64,000 nucleotides of DNA from Roseiarcus sp963783175 (GTDB lineage Bacteria; Pseudomonadota; Alphaproteobacteria; Rhizobiales; Beijerinckiaceae): the NCBI GenBank assembly GCA_963783175.1, contig CAWANG010000008.1:1-64000 (forward strand). The letters run 5' to 3'. The translations under genes were made by a program, and so were the position numbers. Shown here in pieces: positions 11,601 to 20,436 of this stretch. Below the pieces are notes generated by a model. That model searched no databases. It saw only the letters and a program-made list of their open reading frames with translations, and was not told where the DNA came from. Each line of letters begins with the position of its first letter. Positions within the stretch are counted from its first letter, which is position 1.

Positions 11601-13927
11601 ACCGCGATCGCCTCGAAGCTCGCGACGTCGCCGGCGCTCAAAGACGGATCGAAGTCTCGTCTCACGCCGATCGTCACACTCTTAGCCCGGACGGGCAGGC
11701 TGACGGTGCGCTCGACCGTGCGGCCGCCCGGCTCGGCGACGTCGACGATCAGCTTCGTTTCGAGCGGGCGGGTGCTCGAGCCTTCGGGCAGGTCGACGGT
11801 GAGGTCGGCATGGCCCTTGTCGTCGGTCTGGACCTTGTCCGGGAACTGGCTTTCGACGGTGGTGAAATCATCGTCGGCGAGGCCACCGACATAACCGGGA
11901 TAGCCGCTAAGAGCGGCGCCCTCGACCGCCTGGAGGCGAATCGCGCCGGTGACGTCGAGCCCGCTCGCCGGCGCGCCGTAAAGGAACCTCGCGTCGAGCG
12001 AGAGCGCGACCGGCTCGCCGGGATCAATGATCGGCTTCGCCGGCTTGAGGGTAAAGTCGAGACGCTCGGCAATATAGTCTTCGAGCAAGAACTCGACCCG
12101 GCCGATGCTGTCGCCTTTCGGATCGGCGTAGGCCTCGACCGACCATTTTCCCGCCGCCGAGCCGGAGAGCAGCGGGATGGCGAGAGAGCGCCCGCCGAGC
12201 CCCTGATCGGGCAGGCTCGCGCGCTTGTACTCGACCCCGTCCGGTCGCTTGACAATGAGCGTCAGCGGCAGGCCGGATTTCGCCGCGCCGCGGGAGTCGC
12301 GCAAGAGAGCGGTCGCGAACACGGTTTCGCCTGAGCGGTAGACGCCGCGCTCTGTGTAGAGGAACGCATCGAGCCCATTGGGCGGGTCGCGGCCGGCGAC
12401 GCCGCGATCGGTGAGGTCGAAGGCGTTCTGGGCGAGGCTGAGAAAGCCGTAGTCGTCGCCGAGCGTAGCGACGAGAAGGCCGGGCGCCATGCCGCCCTGG
12501 CCGCGCGCGAGGCCCGGATCGAAATCGACCCGGCCGTCGGCGCCGGTCGTCCTGACCGCCAGCACTTCATTGTTGCGGGCGACAAGCTTGAGGGCGACGC
12601 CCGAGAGCGGCGCGGCGGAGCCGAGCGACTGCACAAGCGCATGCACGCCATCGTCGCCGGAAATCGCGGTCAGGCCGAGATCGGATACGACCATCCATTG
12701 CGCGGCGAGCTGCACGGTCCCGTCCGAGTCCGCGTCGGTGGGATTGGCCGAGCCCTTCCACGGGCGGGCGGTTATGACATAGACGCCGGGCTCCAGCTTG
12801 CCGACCGCCTCGAGGACCGGGAAATCAGTGACCACGTCCTGGTTGAGCCCGGAGGCGACGTCCATCGTCCCGCTCCAGACCTTCGCGCCATCCTGCGAAG
12901 CGATTTCGTCGGCCCGCGACGAATCGATGGGTTTCAGAAAATCGACGCGGTTGACGGTCGCAAGCAGATTGCGGTCGCCGACGCGATAGACGTCGATCGA
13001 GACCTTGGACGTATTGACGGTGACGAGCGGCGCGCCCTCCTGACCCTGGCGCGGCAGTACGTAGGCCTTGCCGGCAAAATGCGCCTGCGGTGAGCGGTCG
13101 CGTACATAGATCTCGTAATCGGCCGAATTCAAAAGGGATTCGCCAACCGCCGAGGGCAGGCCCTGGCGCAGCACGATCGCATAGCGCTCGCCGTGCTTCA
13201 GTCCCTCGAGGCAAATCTGCTGGTCCTCATTCGAGATCGCGGTGTTGGACGACCCGGAAACCGCTACGTAGGGGGAAAAATCAGTCTTGCGCGCCAGCTG
13301 CTCGGAAAAGTTGAAACAGACGCGCGGCGAGGTCAATTCGTTATCGACCTTGTAGTCGAGAATGCGGAAGCCATGCTCGGCGCGCATCGCCTCGTAGGTC
13401 TTGCGCACGTCGATCGCGTCGCGCCGGTCGAGCGAGGCTTTCAGCGCGTCCAGCGCCGGGCGCCAGAGCTCGTGGCGCGCCAAGAGGTCGGCGAGCACGG
13501 CGAGCGCTACGGCCTGCGCTTCGGGCGTCGTCGAGCGCAGATAGGCTGTGTAAGCCGCGGTCGCTCCGCGGGTGACGAGGTCGTAGCGGTCATCCACCTT
13601 CGCGTCGTCGGCCTTGATCGCGACATCGGCGTAAGCGAGCCAGTTCGCGGGGTCCTTGGGCGCGGCGGTGATCGCTGCGCCGGCGAGCTTCTCGGCGGCG
13701 GTGAAGTCACCCGCGGCAACGGCGGCGGCGGCTTGCTTGCGCAGCTGATCAGGCGTCTTGTCTTTGACCTCGGCGCCGATCGCGGCGGTCGCGACGCGCA
13801 AGGTCTCGGTCAGGCGCACCGCGTCGCTCGCCATGTCCTCGCGCGCGAACGGCTTGATCTCAGCCGCGCCGGCGCCGGTCGCGGTCAGGAGCAGGAGGAC
13901 GGCCAGCGAGCGCAGAGCCTTAAGCAT
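8684..13927 (-). CDS. Bacterial alpha-2-macroglobulin with intact thioester motif (YfhM type)
   Basis: Large periplasmic protease-trapping protein of 1747 residues. Homologues work with PBP1C, probably trapping foreign proteases when the wall is damaged. A signal peptide covers about residues 1-22 (hydrophobic LAVLLLL, then AGA). There is no lipobox Cys, unlike the E. coli lipoprotein. Repeated beta-sandwich macroglobulin domains fill the first 1200 residues. The thioester motif CSEQ is intact at Cys1292, followed by an alpha-helical thioester domain and a C-terminal receptor-like domain. Start is set at the ATG giving MLKALRSLAV with a GGGAGG ribosome site; the frame is open further upstream. 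Not one frameshift in 5.2 kb. pbpC follows on the same strand. Confidence 0.93.
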   Translation of the reverse strand: MLKALRSLAVLLLLTATGAGAAEIKPFAREDMASDAVRLTETLRVATAAIGAEVKDKTPDQLRKQAAAAVAAGDFTAAEKLAGAAITAAPKDPANWLAYADVAIKADDAKVDDRYDLVTRGATAAYTAYLRSTTPEAQAVALAVLADLLARHELWRPALDALKASLDRRDAIDVRKTYEAMRAEHGFRILDYKVDNELTSPRVCFNFSEQLARKTDFSPYVAVSGSSNTAISNEDQQICLEGLKHGERYAIVLRQGLPSAVGESLLNSADYEIYVRDRSPQAHFAGKAYVLPRQGQEGAPLVTVNTSKVSIDVYRVGDRNLLATVNRVDFLKPIDSSRADEIASQDGAKVWSGTMDVASGLNQDVVTDFPVLEAVGKLEPGVYVITARPWKGSANPTDADSDGTVQLAAQWMVVSDLGLTAISGDDGVHALVQSLGSAAPLSGVALKLVARNNEVLAVRTTGADGRVDFDPGLARGQGGMAPGLLVATLGDDYGFLSLAQNAFDLTDRGVAGRDPPNGLDAFLYTERGVYRSGETVFATALLRDSRGAAKSGLPLTLIVKRPDGVEYKRASLPDQGLGGRSLAIPLLSGSAAGKWSVEAYADPKGDSIGRVEFLLEDYIAERLDFTLKPAKPIIDPGEPVALSLDARFLYGAPASGLDVTGAIRLQAVEGAALSGYPGYVGGLADDDFTTVESQFPDKVQTDDKGHADLTVDLPEGSSTRPLETKLIVDVAEPGGRTVERTVSLPVRAKSVTIGVRRDFDPSLSAGDVASFEAIAVAPDGARVARKGAEWSLYQVTNDYQWFNADGRWSYEPVKSSKRIASGAIDIDADAPAKIMSRVGWGAHRLDIKTLDGEETSIAFDVGWSGTASADTPDNVVVTLDKTSYAPGEQAKLRIASAFAGKATVALIGDHVERFIDVDLVAGDNVAPFTVGSNWGPGAYAVALTHRPLDVSARRMPGRAIGVAWFAIDRDAHHLDVALDAPQLARPRQSMPLPVKVTGLAPGEEAFVTVSAVDVGILNLTGFKTPDPGGYFFGQRKLPVEVRDLWGMLIDGMEGAAGAIHSGGDNGGALEGNLPTQEPLALFSGVVRLDGEGKATASFDLPAFNGSVRLTAVAWSKDKVGSAQADMTVRDAVVVAATLPRFLNVGDRSEMHIDVDNVEGEAGDYTLDLDIHGPLTADADAMRRTVRLDAHERQSLSMPITAAGVGLADLALRLTGPKTDLAQVFKLALASGAPDVYRRLIKSLPEGVTATISGDLVADFIPGTGSIAISASPFGALDAPALLAQLQRYPYGCSEQTVSVAMPLLYVNRLASIEHLDIDPDLDGRIRQAIERELSRQSASGAFGMWSADDNDADPWLDAFVTDFLTRARERNFAVPQQAFDSALDRLRNEVVNAPEPSKDNAEALAYALYVLARNGRPVIGDLRYLSDAKLEAFATPLGKAQLAAALTMLGDQARAGKAFGAALDALEAERDNGVSRPDYGSRLRDAAAVLALIAEANLGGEIEGDAIARAGAVLDQARAARSFTSTQENNWMALAAEALAEHEAASQFSIDGEPVKGALYRRFSGAALADKSIAIANAGQNPAQLAVSVSGAPVEPDPAVANGYAIERTFYKLDGTKIDLHSIAQNERVVVALKVTEAQARPARLLVVDRLPAGLEIDNPALVDGGSVEAFGWLTKDVEPTHTEYRDDRFVAAFDRAEGQSAFITMAYIVRAVAPGRYVYPPATAEDMYDPERYGRTAFGELEVRPK

Positions 13928-14079
13928 CGTTCCGCCTCCCAATACGAAGCGCTTCGTCCGCGCCCGCGCCGCCGGCCTGGCCTTGCCGCTGGATGCTTGC
14001 GACGAGTGTTGATGCGCCGGCGCAAATGCTAGCATGGTTGGCGCGGGCTCGACCACAGCCGTACGCTGAAGGAAAAAGG

Positions 14080-15438
14080 ATGCAACGAACGAGCTGTCGT
14101 ATGGTCATGGCCCGGGCGGTAATAGCCTCGGTGATCATGCTCGCCACAGGTCGGGTCGCTCATGCCCAGTCGCCGCCCATACCGCCTTCCGCCGCCGACG
14201 CCGCCCTCGCGGCGCAAAAAGCGGCGTTCCTTGCTCTGCCGGAAGCAACGCGGAAAGCGGCGCAGGACGCGCTGGTCTGGCTCGGATTCTACAACGGGGT
14301 GGCCAATGGCGACTTCGGCCGTCGAACGCGCGACGCAATTCTCGCCCTCGAGGCGAGCGCCAAGGCGCCGCCGAACGGCGCGCTGTCCGCGCCCGAACTC
14401 AAGGCGTTGCTTGCCGCCGCCGATAAGGCGCGCGAGGCGGTGGGATTTAAGGTCGTCAACGACGCCAAGAGCGGCGCGAGGATCGGCGCGCCGACCAAGC
14501 TCATCGGCGAGCGCGCCGGATCGAACCTCAACTTCGCCTCGAGCGCCGACGCCGACCTCGGAGCGCTCTACGCGCGGCTCTCCGCCCCGGCGCCGGGCCG
14601 CAGGATCGCCTACAAGGCGATCAAGCCCGACGCGTTTTTCGTTGTCTCGGGGCAGGAGGGGACGTCGAACTTCTACACCCGGTTCGACAAGAACGCGGCG
14701 GCGAGCCCGCCGATCCGCGGCTTCACGTTCGCCTATCCCGCCTCGCAGGCCGCTCAGCTCGACCGGGTCGCGCTCGCGGTCGCCAATTCGTTCGAGCCGT
14801 TTCCGCAGGCCGCCACTACGCCTGCGGCGAACGCAGCGGTCGGAGCCGGCGTCACGCCCGGATCGGGCTCAGCGCCGCCCGCGCCTGCTCCTGCGCCGGC
14901 GGCAACCGCACTGGTCGTCGCGCCTGGCAAGGCGTTGACCGCGCTTAAGGTCGACAACTGCTCGAACGCGATGGTCGGCGGCAAGCCGGTCCGGTTCGAG
15001 CGGACGGACGCGGCGACCGGCCTGGCGATGGTCGCCGGAGATTTCGGCGCCAACGGCGAAGCGCCGCGCTTCGGGACGCCGGGACCGGATCTCGTCGTGC
15101 TCGGTTTCGCCGGCTCACGCCTCACCGCGAACCCGGCTTCGCTCGCCGGCGGCGGGGCGCGACCGGCCGTCGTCGCCGCGGTGGAAACGAGCGGGAGCGG
15201 CGGACCAGTGTTCGACCGGCGCGGCTCCCTGGTCGGGCTCATCGCGCCGATAGCCGGGGAACCCAAACGCGTCGCCGGGGTCACGCTCGCCGCCTCTCAC
15301 GCCATCATTGCCCCAAACGTCATCCGCGCCTTCCTCGGCACGAGTGAATCCGGCCCCCCCGGCCCAGCCGACCTCAGCGCCGGCGACATCGCGGCGCGCG
15401 AAAAGGAGGCGCTCGTCGCCGTCTTCTGCCAGAAGTAG
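14080..15438 (+). CDS. Secreted peptidoglycan-binding / trypsin-like serine protease domain protein
   Basis: A 452-residue protein with a signal peptide (hydrophobic VIASVIMLATG, then AHAQ). A PG_binding_1-like helical domain follows (about residues 40-120, with LVWLGFYNGVANGDFG). A central region carries the block VNDAKSGARIG, then a Pro/Ala-rich linker. The C-terminal part resembles a chymotrypsin-fold protease with the Ser motif SGSGGPVFDRRG; I cannot place the His and Asp with confidence. The ATG at 14080 is chosen over the upstream ATG at 13993 because a GGAAAAAGG purine tract precedes it. It is divergent from the A2M gene, sharing a 152-bp upstream region, and may serve the same envelope-protection role. 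Confidence 0.72.
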   Translation: MQRTSCRMVMARAVIASVIMLATGRVAHAQSPPIPPSAADAALAAQKAAFLALPEATRKAAQDALVWLGFYNGVANGDFGRRTRDAILALEASAKAPPNGALSAPELKALLAAADKAREAVGFKVVNDAKSGARIGAPTKLIGERAGSNLNFASSADADLGALYARLSAPAPGRRIAYKAIKPDAFFVVSGQEGTSNFYTRFDKNAAASPPIRGFTFAYPASQAAQLDRVALAVANSFEPFPQAATTPAANAAVGAGVTPGSGSAPPAPAPAPAATALVVAPGKALTALKVDNCSNAMVGGKPVRFERTDAATGLAMVAGDFGANGEAPRFGTPGPDLVVLGFAGSRLTANPASLAGGGARPAVVAAVETSGSGGPVFDRRGSLVGLIAPIAGEPKRVAGVTLAASHAIIAPNVIRAFLGTSESGPPGPADLSAGDIAAREKEALVAVFCQK

Positions 15439-15452
15439 CGGGCGGGCCGCTC

Positions 15453-16175
15453 CTACCCGTCCATGTCCCATTTTTCGGCGCTGGCGCCCGCGAGTTCGCG
15501 CACCCGCTTCTCGTCCGCGCCGAACGTCCGCGCGTCGCCCTCGTAGACGATCCGGCCGTCGTCGAGCACGTAGGCGCGGTCGGCGATCTCGACCGCGGCG
15601 CGAACGTTCTGCTCGACAAGCAGGACGGAGACGCCTTCGCGCCGCGCCGCGGCGACAATTCTGAACACGTCCTCGACGATCAATGGCGCGAGGCCCTGCG
15701 AGGGCTCGTCGAGCATCAGCAGCTTCGGGTTCAAGACGAGGGCACGGGCGATCGACAGCATCTCTTGCTCGCCTCCCGAGAGCTGGGCGCCCTTGTTGCT
15801 TCGGCGCTCGGCGAGGCGCGGAAAGGCCTCGTAGACGCGCTTGACCGTCCACGGACCAGGGCGCTCGACCGGGACGAGGAGGTTCTCATCCACGGTCAGA
15901 TTGGCGAAGATGCGCCGCCCCTCCGGCACATAGCCGACGCCCGCCTCGGCGATCCGGTAGGGCGGAAGTCCGGTCACATCGGCGCCAAACAGCGCAACGC
16001 TGCCCGTGCGCGGCCGGGTGAGGCCGATCAGGCAGCGCAAAGTCGTCGTCTTCCCTGCGCCGTTGCGGCCGAGGAGCGCGACGATCTCGCCCTCGCGCAC
16101 TTCGAGGCTCACGCCGTGCAGGACATGGCTCTTGCCGTAGAAAGCATGGATTGCGTCGGCTCGAAGCGCGATCAT
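15453..16175 (-). CDS. livF: Branched-chain amino acid ABC transporter ATPase LivF
   Basis: One of two ATPases of a high-affinity LIV-type importer. The 240-residue product has Walker A GRNGAGKTT, the signature LSGGEQEML, Walker B LLMLDEPSQGLAP and the H-loop region. The QGLAP sequence after Walker B is typical of LivF rather than LivG. Its ATG overlaps the livG stop (ATGA), showing translational coupling. It is last in the livK-H-M-G-F order and ends 14 bp from a convergent gene. Confidence 0.92.
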   Translation of the reverse strand: MIALRADAIHAFYGKSHVLHGVSLEVREGEIVALLGRNGAGKTTTLRCLIGLTRPRTGSVALFGADVTGLPPYRIAEAGVGYVPEGRRIFANLTVDENLLVPVERPGPWTVKRVYEAFPRLAERRSNKGAQLSGGEQEMLSIARALVLNPKLLMLDEPSQGLAPLIVEDVFRIVAAARREGVSVLLVEQNVRAAVEIADRAYVLDDGRIVYEGDARTFGADEKRVRELAGASAEKWDMDG

Positions 16176-16924
16176 GCGTGCGCCTTGCCGAGATAGGCGG
16201 CCTGGACCTTGTCGCTGTCGGCGATCTCCTGGGGCGCGCCCTCGGCCAGCACCCTCCCCTCCGCCAGCACCATGATGCGGTCGGCGAGGTTGAAGACGAC
16301 GCGCATGTCATGCTCGATCAGCATGATCGTCAGCCTCTCCTGCCGATGCAGGCGCCGGATCAGCCGCGCGATGTCATAGGTCTCCTGATCGCCCATGCCC
16401 GCCGTCGGCTCGTCGAGCATGAGGAGGCGGGGGCGTAGCGCAAGCGACATCATGATTTCCGCCGCCCGCTGGTCGCCGTGCGACAGCGCCCCGGCGCGCA
16501 CGTCGCCCTTGTCGGCCAATCCGCCCATATCAAGAAGCTCGTCGACGCGCGCTGCGACGACCGCCCGCGCCTCGGCCCCAAGCCAGGGCTTCAGGCGGTA
16601 GCCGGCTGCGATCTCGACCGCGACGCGGATGTTGTCGGCGACCGCGAGCTCGGGAAAAATCTCGGTGATCTGGAACGTGCGGGCCATGCCGCGCCGCACG
16701 CGTTCTTCGGGCGCAAGCTCGGTGATGTCCTCGCCCTCGAACCGGATCGAGCCCGCGGTCGGTGGGATGAGACCGCTGACGAGGTTGAAGAACGTCGTCT
16801 TGCCGGCGCCGTTCGGCCCGATGATGGCGCGCAGTTCGCCCGGCTCGATCGTAAGCGACACGTCGTCGATGGCGACCAGGCTGCCGAAGCGCTTTGAGGC
16901 GCCGTTGACCTGAAGCAGGGTCAC
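16172..16924 (-). CDS. livG: Branched-chain amino acid ABC transporter ATPase LivG
   Basis: Second ATPase of the LIV importer, 250 residues. Walker A is GPNGAGKTT, the signature region LSHGDQRAAEI and Walker B LLMLDEPTAGM, the LivG pattern. The frame is open far upstream but that part reads through livM out of frame. The real start is the GTG at 16924, which overlaps the livM stop (GTGA) and gives TLLQVNGASKRFG. Confidence 0.91.
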   Translation of the reverse strand: MTLLQVNGASKRFGSLVAIDDVSLTIEPGELRAIIGPNGAGKTTFFNLVSGLIPPTAGSIRFEGEDITELAPEERVRRGMARTFQITEIFPELAVADNIRVAVEIAAGYRLKPWLGAEARAVVAARVDELLDMGGLADKGDVRAGALSHGDQRAAEIMMSLALRPRLLMLDEPTAGMGDQETYDIARLIRRLHRQERLTIMLIEHDMRVVFNLADRIMVLAEGRVLAEGAPQEIADSDKVQAAYLGKAHA

Positions 16925-17877
16925 GCCTTGGCTCCGCCGCGCAACATTCCCAGAACCCCGCGCGGAAAGAAGCGCACCACCAGCACGAACACGAGACCGA
17001 TGACCGACATCCAATTCTCGGTGCGGCTGGAGACGTAGTCCTGCAGCGCGACGAAGATCGCCGCGCCGATGAGCGGGCCCCAGAACGAGCGCATGCCGCC
17101 CAAGACCGCCATGATGACGAAATTGCCGGAGAGATCGAAACGCAGCGCTCGCGGATCGGTGAAGTTGTTGAGCAGCGCATAGAGCGCGCCGGCGACGCTG
17201 ACGAACAGGCACGAGATCACGAACGATAGCCATATGTGGAACTCGATCGGCACGCCGAGGAACCGCGCGCGCCGCTCGTTCTCGCGAATCGCGGTCAGCG
17301 AGCGTCCGAACGGCGAATCGATCAGCTTCGCCATCGCGGCGACGCAAACCGCGAACACCGCCAGAGCGAAATAGTAGAACGCCTTATCGTTGCCGAAAAT
17401 GTCGAGCGTGGCGAAGCCGAAATTGATCGGCAGGCGGTGCCAGCCGGTGAGGCCGTCGTCGCCTCCGGTCACCGAGTTCCATCGGAAGGCGAGAAAGTAG
17501 AACACCTGGCCGAAGGCGATCGTCACCATAGCGAAATAGACGCCCCGACGCCTGACGATCAGCGCGCCGATCGCCATCGCGGCGAGCGTCGCCACGACAA
17601 TGCCGAGCCCCATCGCGGGTATCGTGCCGAGGCCGAGATACTTGATCGCCATCGCCGCGCCATAGGCGCCGAGACCGAAGTAGGCCGCGTGCCCGAAAGA
17701 CAGGACGCCGGTGAACCCGAGCAGGAAGTTGAGCGACATCGCCGCGAGCCCCATGACGACGATACGGGTCGCAAGCTCCGTGTAGCCGCCGATCGCGCCC
17801 ATCCAGAACGGCATGAACAGAAGCAAAAGGCAAACGGCGGCGTCGAAGGCGCGGGCGCGGGCGGGAGTGGGCGTCAA
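16921..17877 (-). CDS. livM: Branched-chain amino acid ABC transporter permease LivM
   Basis: Integral-membrane permease of 318 residues with about eight to ten hydrophobic segments and the family block ALSLNFLLGFTGVLSFGHAA near residue 45. It begins with a rare TTG that overlaps the livH stop (TTGA) and has a GGGGAGGG ribosome site 4-5 bases upstream, which decides the start. Confidence 0.91.
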   Translation of the reverse strand: MTPTPARARAFDAAVCLLLLFMPFWMGAIGGYTELATRIVVMGLAAMSLNFLLGFTGVLSFGHAAYFGLGAYGAAMAIKYLGLGTIPAMGLGIVVATLAAMAIGALIVRRRGVYFAMVTIAFGQVFYFLAFRWNSVTGGDDGLTGWHRLPINFGFATLDIFGNDKAFYYFALAVFAVCVAAMAKLIDSPFGRSLTAIRENERRARFLGVPIEFHIWLSFVISCLFVSVAGALYALLNNFTDPRALRFDLSGNFVIMAVLGGMRSFWGPLIGAAIFVALQDYVSSRTENWMSVIGLVFVLVVRFFPRGVLGMLRGGAKA

Positions 17878-18743
17878 TGCACCCTCCCCTCTTCGCCGAG
17901 AAGGCCGCGGGGTCGAACCAGCAGCACCAGCCCCATCATCACATAGATCACCGCTTCGGTGGCGGAGGGAAAATAGACCGCCGCCAGTCCCGAGGCGACG
18001 CCGATCATCAAGCCGCCAAGAAGCGTTCCAAGGAGGCTGCCGAGGCCGCCGACGATGATCGCGACGAAGCTCGGCATGATGAGATTGGCGCCGATCGTCG
18101 GCGAAAGGCCGAGGAGGCCGGCCGCCAGCACGCCGGCGAGGCCGGCCATGTAGATGCCAATGCCGAAGTTGAGGCTGCGGAGGACCCTGACATTGACGCC
18201 GAGCGTCGAGACGGTGTCGAGGTCGCGCGTGCCGGCGCGGATGCGCATGCCGAGGCGGGTATAGTTAAGGGCGGCAAACAATCCGCCGACCGCCGCCACG
18301 ACGACGATGATCATGAACACGCGATAGCCAGTGACGAAGAAGAATTGGCTCGACAACGAGGTCGTGAGCCAGGCCGGCAACTGGAACGGGAGGCTTTGCG
18401 CGCCCCAGATGAAGCGCGTCGCGTCCTCGAAGATATAGGCGAGGCCGAAGGTGAGCAGCAGGCCGTAGAGCGGATCGCCGCCGTAGAGCGGGCGGATCAA
18501 GAGGCGCTCGATGACGAGGCCGAGCGCGGCGGTGAGGAGGGGAGCGACGATCAGCGCGCCCCAAAAGCCGATATAGGGGATGAGCGTGAACGCCAGATAG
18601 GCGCCGAGCGCCAGGAACCCGCCGTGGGCGAAGTTGATGACGCCGCTCAGGTTGAGGATAAGCGACAGGCCGAGCGCCATCAGCGCGTAGAACGCCCCGA
18701 CGATCAAGCCGTTGAACACGTTGAACAGGACGACTTGAGTCAT
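17874..18743 (-). CDS. livH: Branched-chain amino acid ABC transporter permease LivH
   Basis: First permease of the LIV importer, 289 residues, strongly hydrophobic throughout. The signature NLSGVINFAHGGFLALGAY lies near residue 31 and GGLGSLLGTLLGG near the C-terminus. It follows livK by 67 bp and is coupled to livM by a 4-base overlap. Confidence 0.91.
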   Translation of the reverse strand: MTQVVLFNVFNGLIVGAFYALMALGLSLILNLSGVINFAHGGFLALGAYLAFTLIPYIGFWGALIVAPLLTAALGLVIERLLIRPLYGGDPLYGLLLTFGLAYIFEDATRFIWGAQSLPFQLPAWLTTSLSSQFFFVTGYRVFMIIVVVAAVGGLFAALNYTRLGMRIRAGTRDLDTVSTLGVNVRVLRSLNFGIGIYMAGLAGVLAAGLLGLSPTIGANLIMPSFVAIIVGGLGSLLGTLLGGLMIGVASGLAAVYFPSATEAVIYVMMGLVLLVRPRGLLGEEGRVH

Positions 18744-18810
18744 GCGATGATCGTCGCTCGTGGGCGGGGCGGCGGCGGAAGCGGCGCGCTCCCGCCCTTT
18801 CGCAACAGGC

Positions 18811-20070
18811 TCAGGTCGGCCAAGTCATCTTGCAACCGCTCTCCTCGACCGTTCCGGCGACATCGGCGCCGTTGACAACGTTGGTGACCTTGAACAGGTC
18901 GTCGGGCGCGGAACCCCCCGCCTGGGCTTGGCCGACAAAGAGCGTCGCCAGAAGCTGGTTCTGCCCAGCGCGGTAGAAGGCCGGGTTCGGCCCGAGCGCG
19001 ATTTCGGGCGGCAGATGGAAATCCTGCAGGGCCTTCGCCATATCCACTGCCTTCAGCGAATTGGCCTTGGCCGCGGCAAGCGCACAGGTCCAGACCGAGA
19101 CATAGCCGAACCAGGTCCGCGCGGTCGGTACGCGGCCGGTGCGCTTCTTCGTCGCTTCGACGAATTCGGCGACGTGAGGCACGCCCGGTTGGTTCCAGTA
19201 CCATTCCATGACCCACACCCCGATCCGCGCTTCGGGCGGCAGGCCTTCGAGCGGCTCCATCTCCTGCTGCGCGCCGGCAAGATGGACCTTGTTCTGAAGT
19301 CCGAACTGAACCGCCTGTTTCATGGCGTTCAGCATATCGTCGCCCTGGACGAGGAAGACGATGACGTCGGGGTTCATCCCTTGCGCCTTGATGAGGTAGG
19401 ACGAGAAATCGACGCTTCCGAGAGGAACCAGGTCGCCGCCGACCCTCTGGCCGCCTAGCGCGCTGATGGCCTTGACCATCGCGGTCTCCAGCGTGTGGCC
19501 AAAGGCATAGTCGGGCGTGATGTAATAGAATTTCTTCCCGTAATCCTTGACCAGGGCAGCGGCGACGGCGTTCGCCTCCATCTGCGTGGTGTTGCAAACT
19601 CGGAATACGTTCCAGTGGCAGCTTGCGCCGGTGATCGCATCGGTGTGGCCGCCGGGCACGATATGCAGGATGCCCTTTTCGTTCGAGACCTGCGCCATGG
19701 CGAGTGCGAGGGCCGAGTTGACGTTGCCGAGTAGAAAATCGACCTTGTCGCCGTCGATCAGCTTGCGCGCCTTCTGCACCGCCTGGCCGGCGTCGCCGCT
19801 GGTCGAATCCTCGACCACGAGCTCGACCGGGCGGCCGAGGATGCCGCCCTTGGCGTTGATCTCGTCGAGCGCCATCTGGCAGCCGATCAGCTCGTTCTTG
19901 CCGGGCGCGGCGTAAGTGCCGGTCAGCGGATTGTCGAGGCCGATGCGGACGGCGTCGGCGGCGCGGGCGCGTATGATGAAAGGGCTGGCGAACTGGGCGG
20001 CGGCAAGGACCGCTCCGGTTTTGACTACTGCCCGACGGTCGATGCCGGCGCGCCAATTGGAGTTGGGCAA
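18811..20070 (-). CDS. Amino-acid-type periplasmic substrate-binding protein (LivK family)
   Basis: Solute-binding protein (type I periplasmic fold) that would deliver ligand to LivHMGF. The 419-residue product begins with a Tat-like leader (IDRRAVVKTGAVLAAAQF, cleavage near ARA), then VRIGLDNPLTGTYAAPG typical of the family. A TTG at 20070 is the preferred start because GGGAGAG lies just upstream; the frame is open to 20244. The family also binds urea and short amides, so the ligand is open; linkage to LivHMGF favours amino acids. Confidence 0.82.
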   Translation of the reverse strand: MPNSNWRAGIDRRAVVKTGAVLAAAQFASPFIIRARAADAVRIGLDNPLTGTYAAPGKNELIGCQMALDEINAKGGILGRPVELVVEDSTSGDAGQAVQKARKLIDGDKVDFLLGNVNSALALAMAQVSNEKGILHIVPGGHTDAITGASCHWNVFRVCNTTQMEANAVAAALVKDYGKKFYYITPDYAFGHTLETAMVKAISALGGQRVGGDLVPLGSVDFSSYLIKAQGMNPDVIVFLVQGDDMLNAMKQAVQFGLQNKVHLAGAQQEMEPLEGLPPEARIGVWVMEWYWNQPGVPHVAEFVEATKKRTGRVPTARTWFGYVSVWTCALAAAKANSLKAVDMAKALQDFHLPPEIALGPNPAFYRAGQNQLLATLFVGQAQAGGSAPDDLFKVTNVVNGADVAGTVEESGCKMTWPT

Positions 20071-20436
20071 GATTCTCTCCCGTGCTTCGATGTTATCGCT
20101 TGAGCCGGACGCAACCGCGCCGACCCCAACGCTGGTGGAATTGTTGATCGTGCAACACTTTTGTCCACGGGCGTTCGGTTTAGTCAAGCGGGAGGACAAG
20201 GCGCCGGCGAGACCACGGTCCGGGCGGCCGGCCGGCGGGCGCAAATTCCGCGCGGACGATTGCGCGGCGGCGTAGTTCTCGCGCTGGACAAATCATCCGC
20301 GTGCCGGCGCCAGCCATATTCTGGCGTTTTCGGGTACCGAAAACGAAAACAGGCTAAATTATTTTTTCAGCGGTGGCCGTTCAGGCGGCGACCCCATGGA
20401 ATGGCGGTGACGGCGATCGCAGGCACGCGGCTGGTT
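20071..20436. promoter_or_regulatory. Intergenic region upstream of livK with a perfect hairpin
   Basis: This 366-bp gap separates the end of the yhhJ-like gene from livK and must hold the livK promoter. It contains a perfect inverted repeat CGTTTTCGG-GTA-CCGAAAACG at 20325-20345, followed on the + strand by an AT-rich patch with a T6 run. The hairpin lies about 90 bp after the yhhJ stop and may end that transcript, though no T-tract directly follows on the minus strand. I see no gene. Confidence 0.4.

Noticed and set aside
8882..12334. A 1150-codon open frame on the + strand, opposite the alpha-2-macroglobulin gene
   Set aside because: Arg/Glu/Ala-rich translation with no domain; it is the antisense shadow of a clear, motif-bearing gene in GC-rich DNA.
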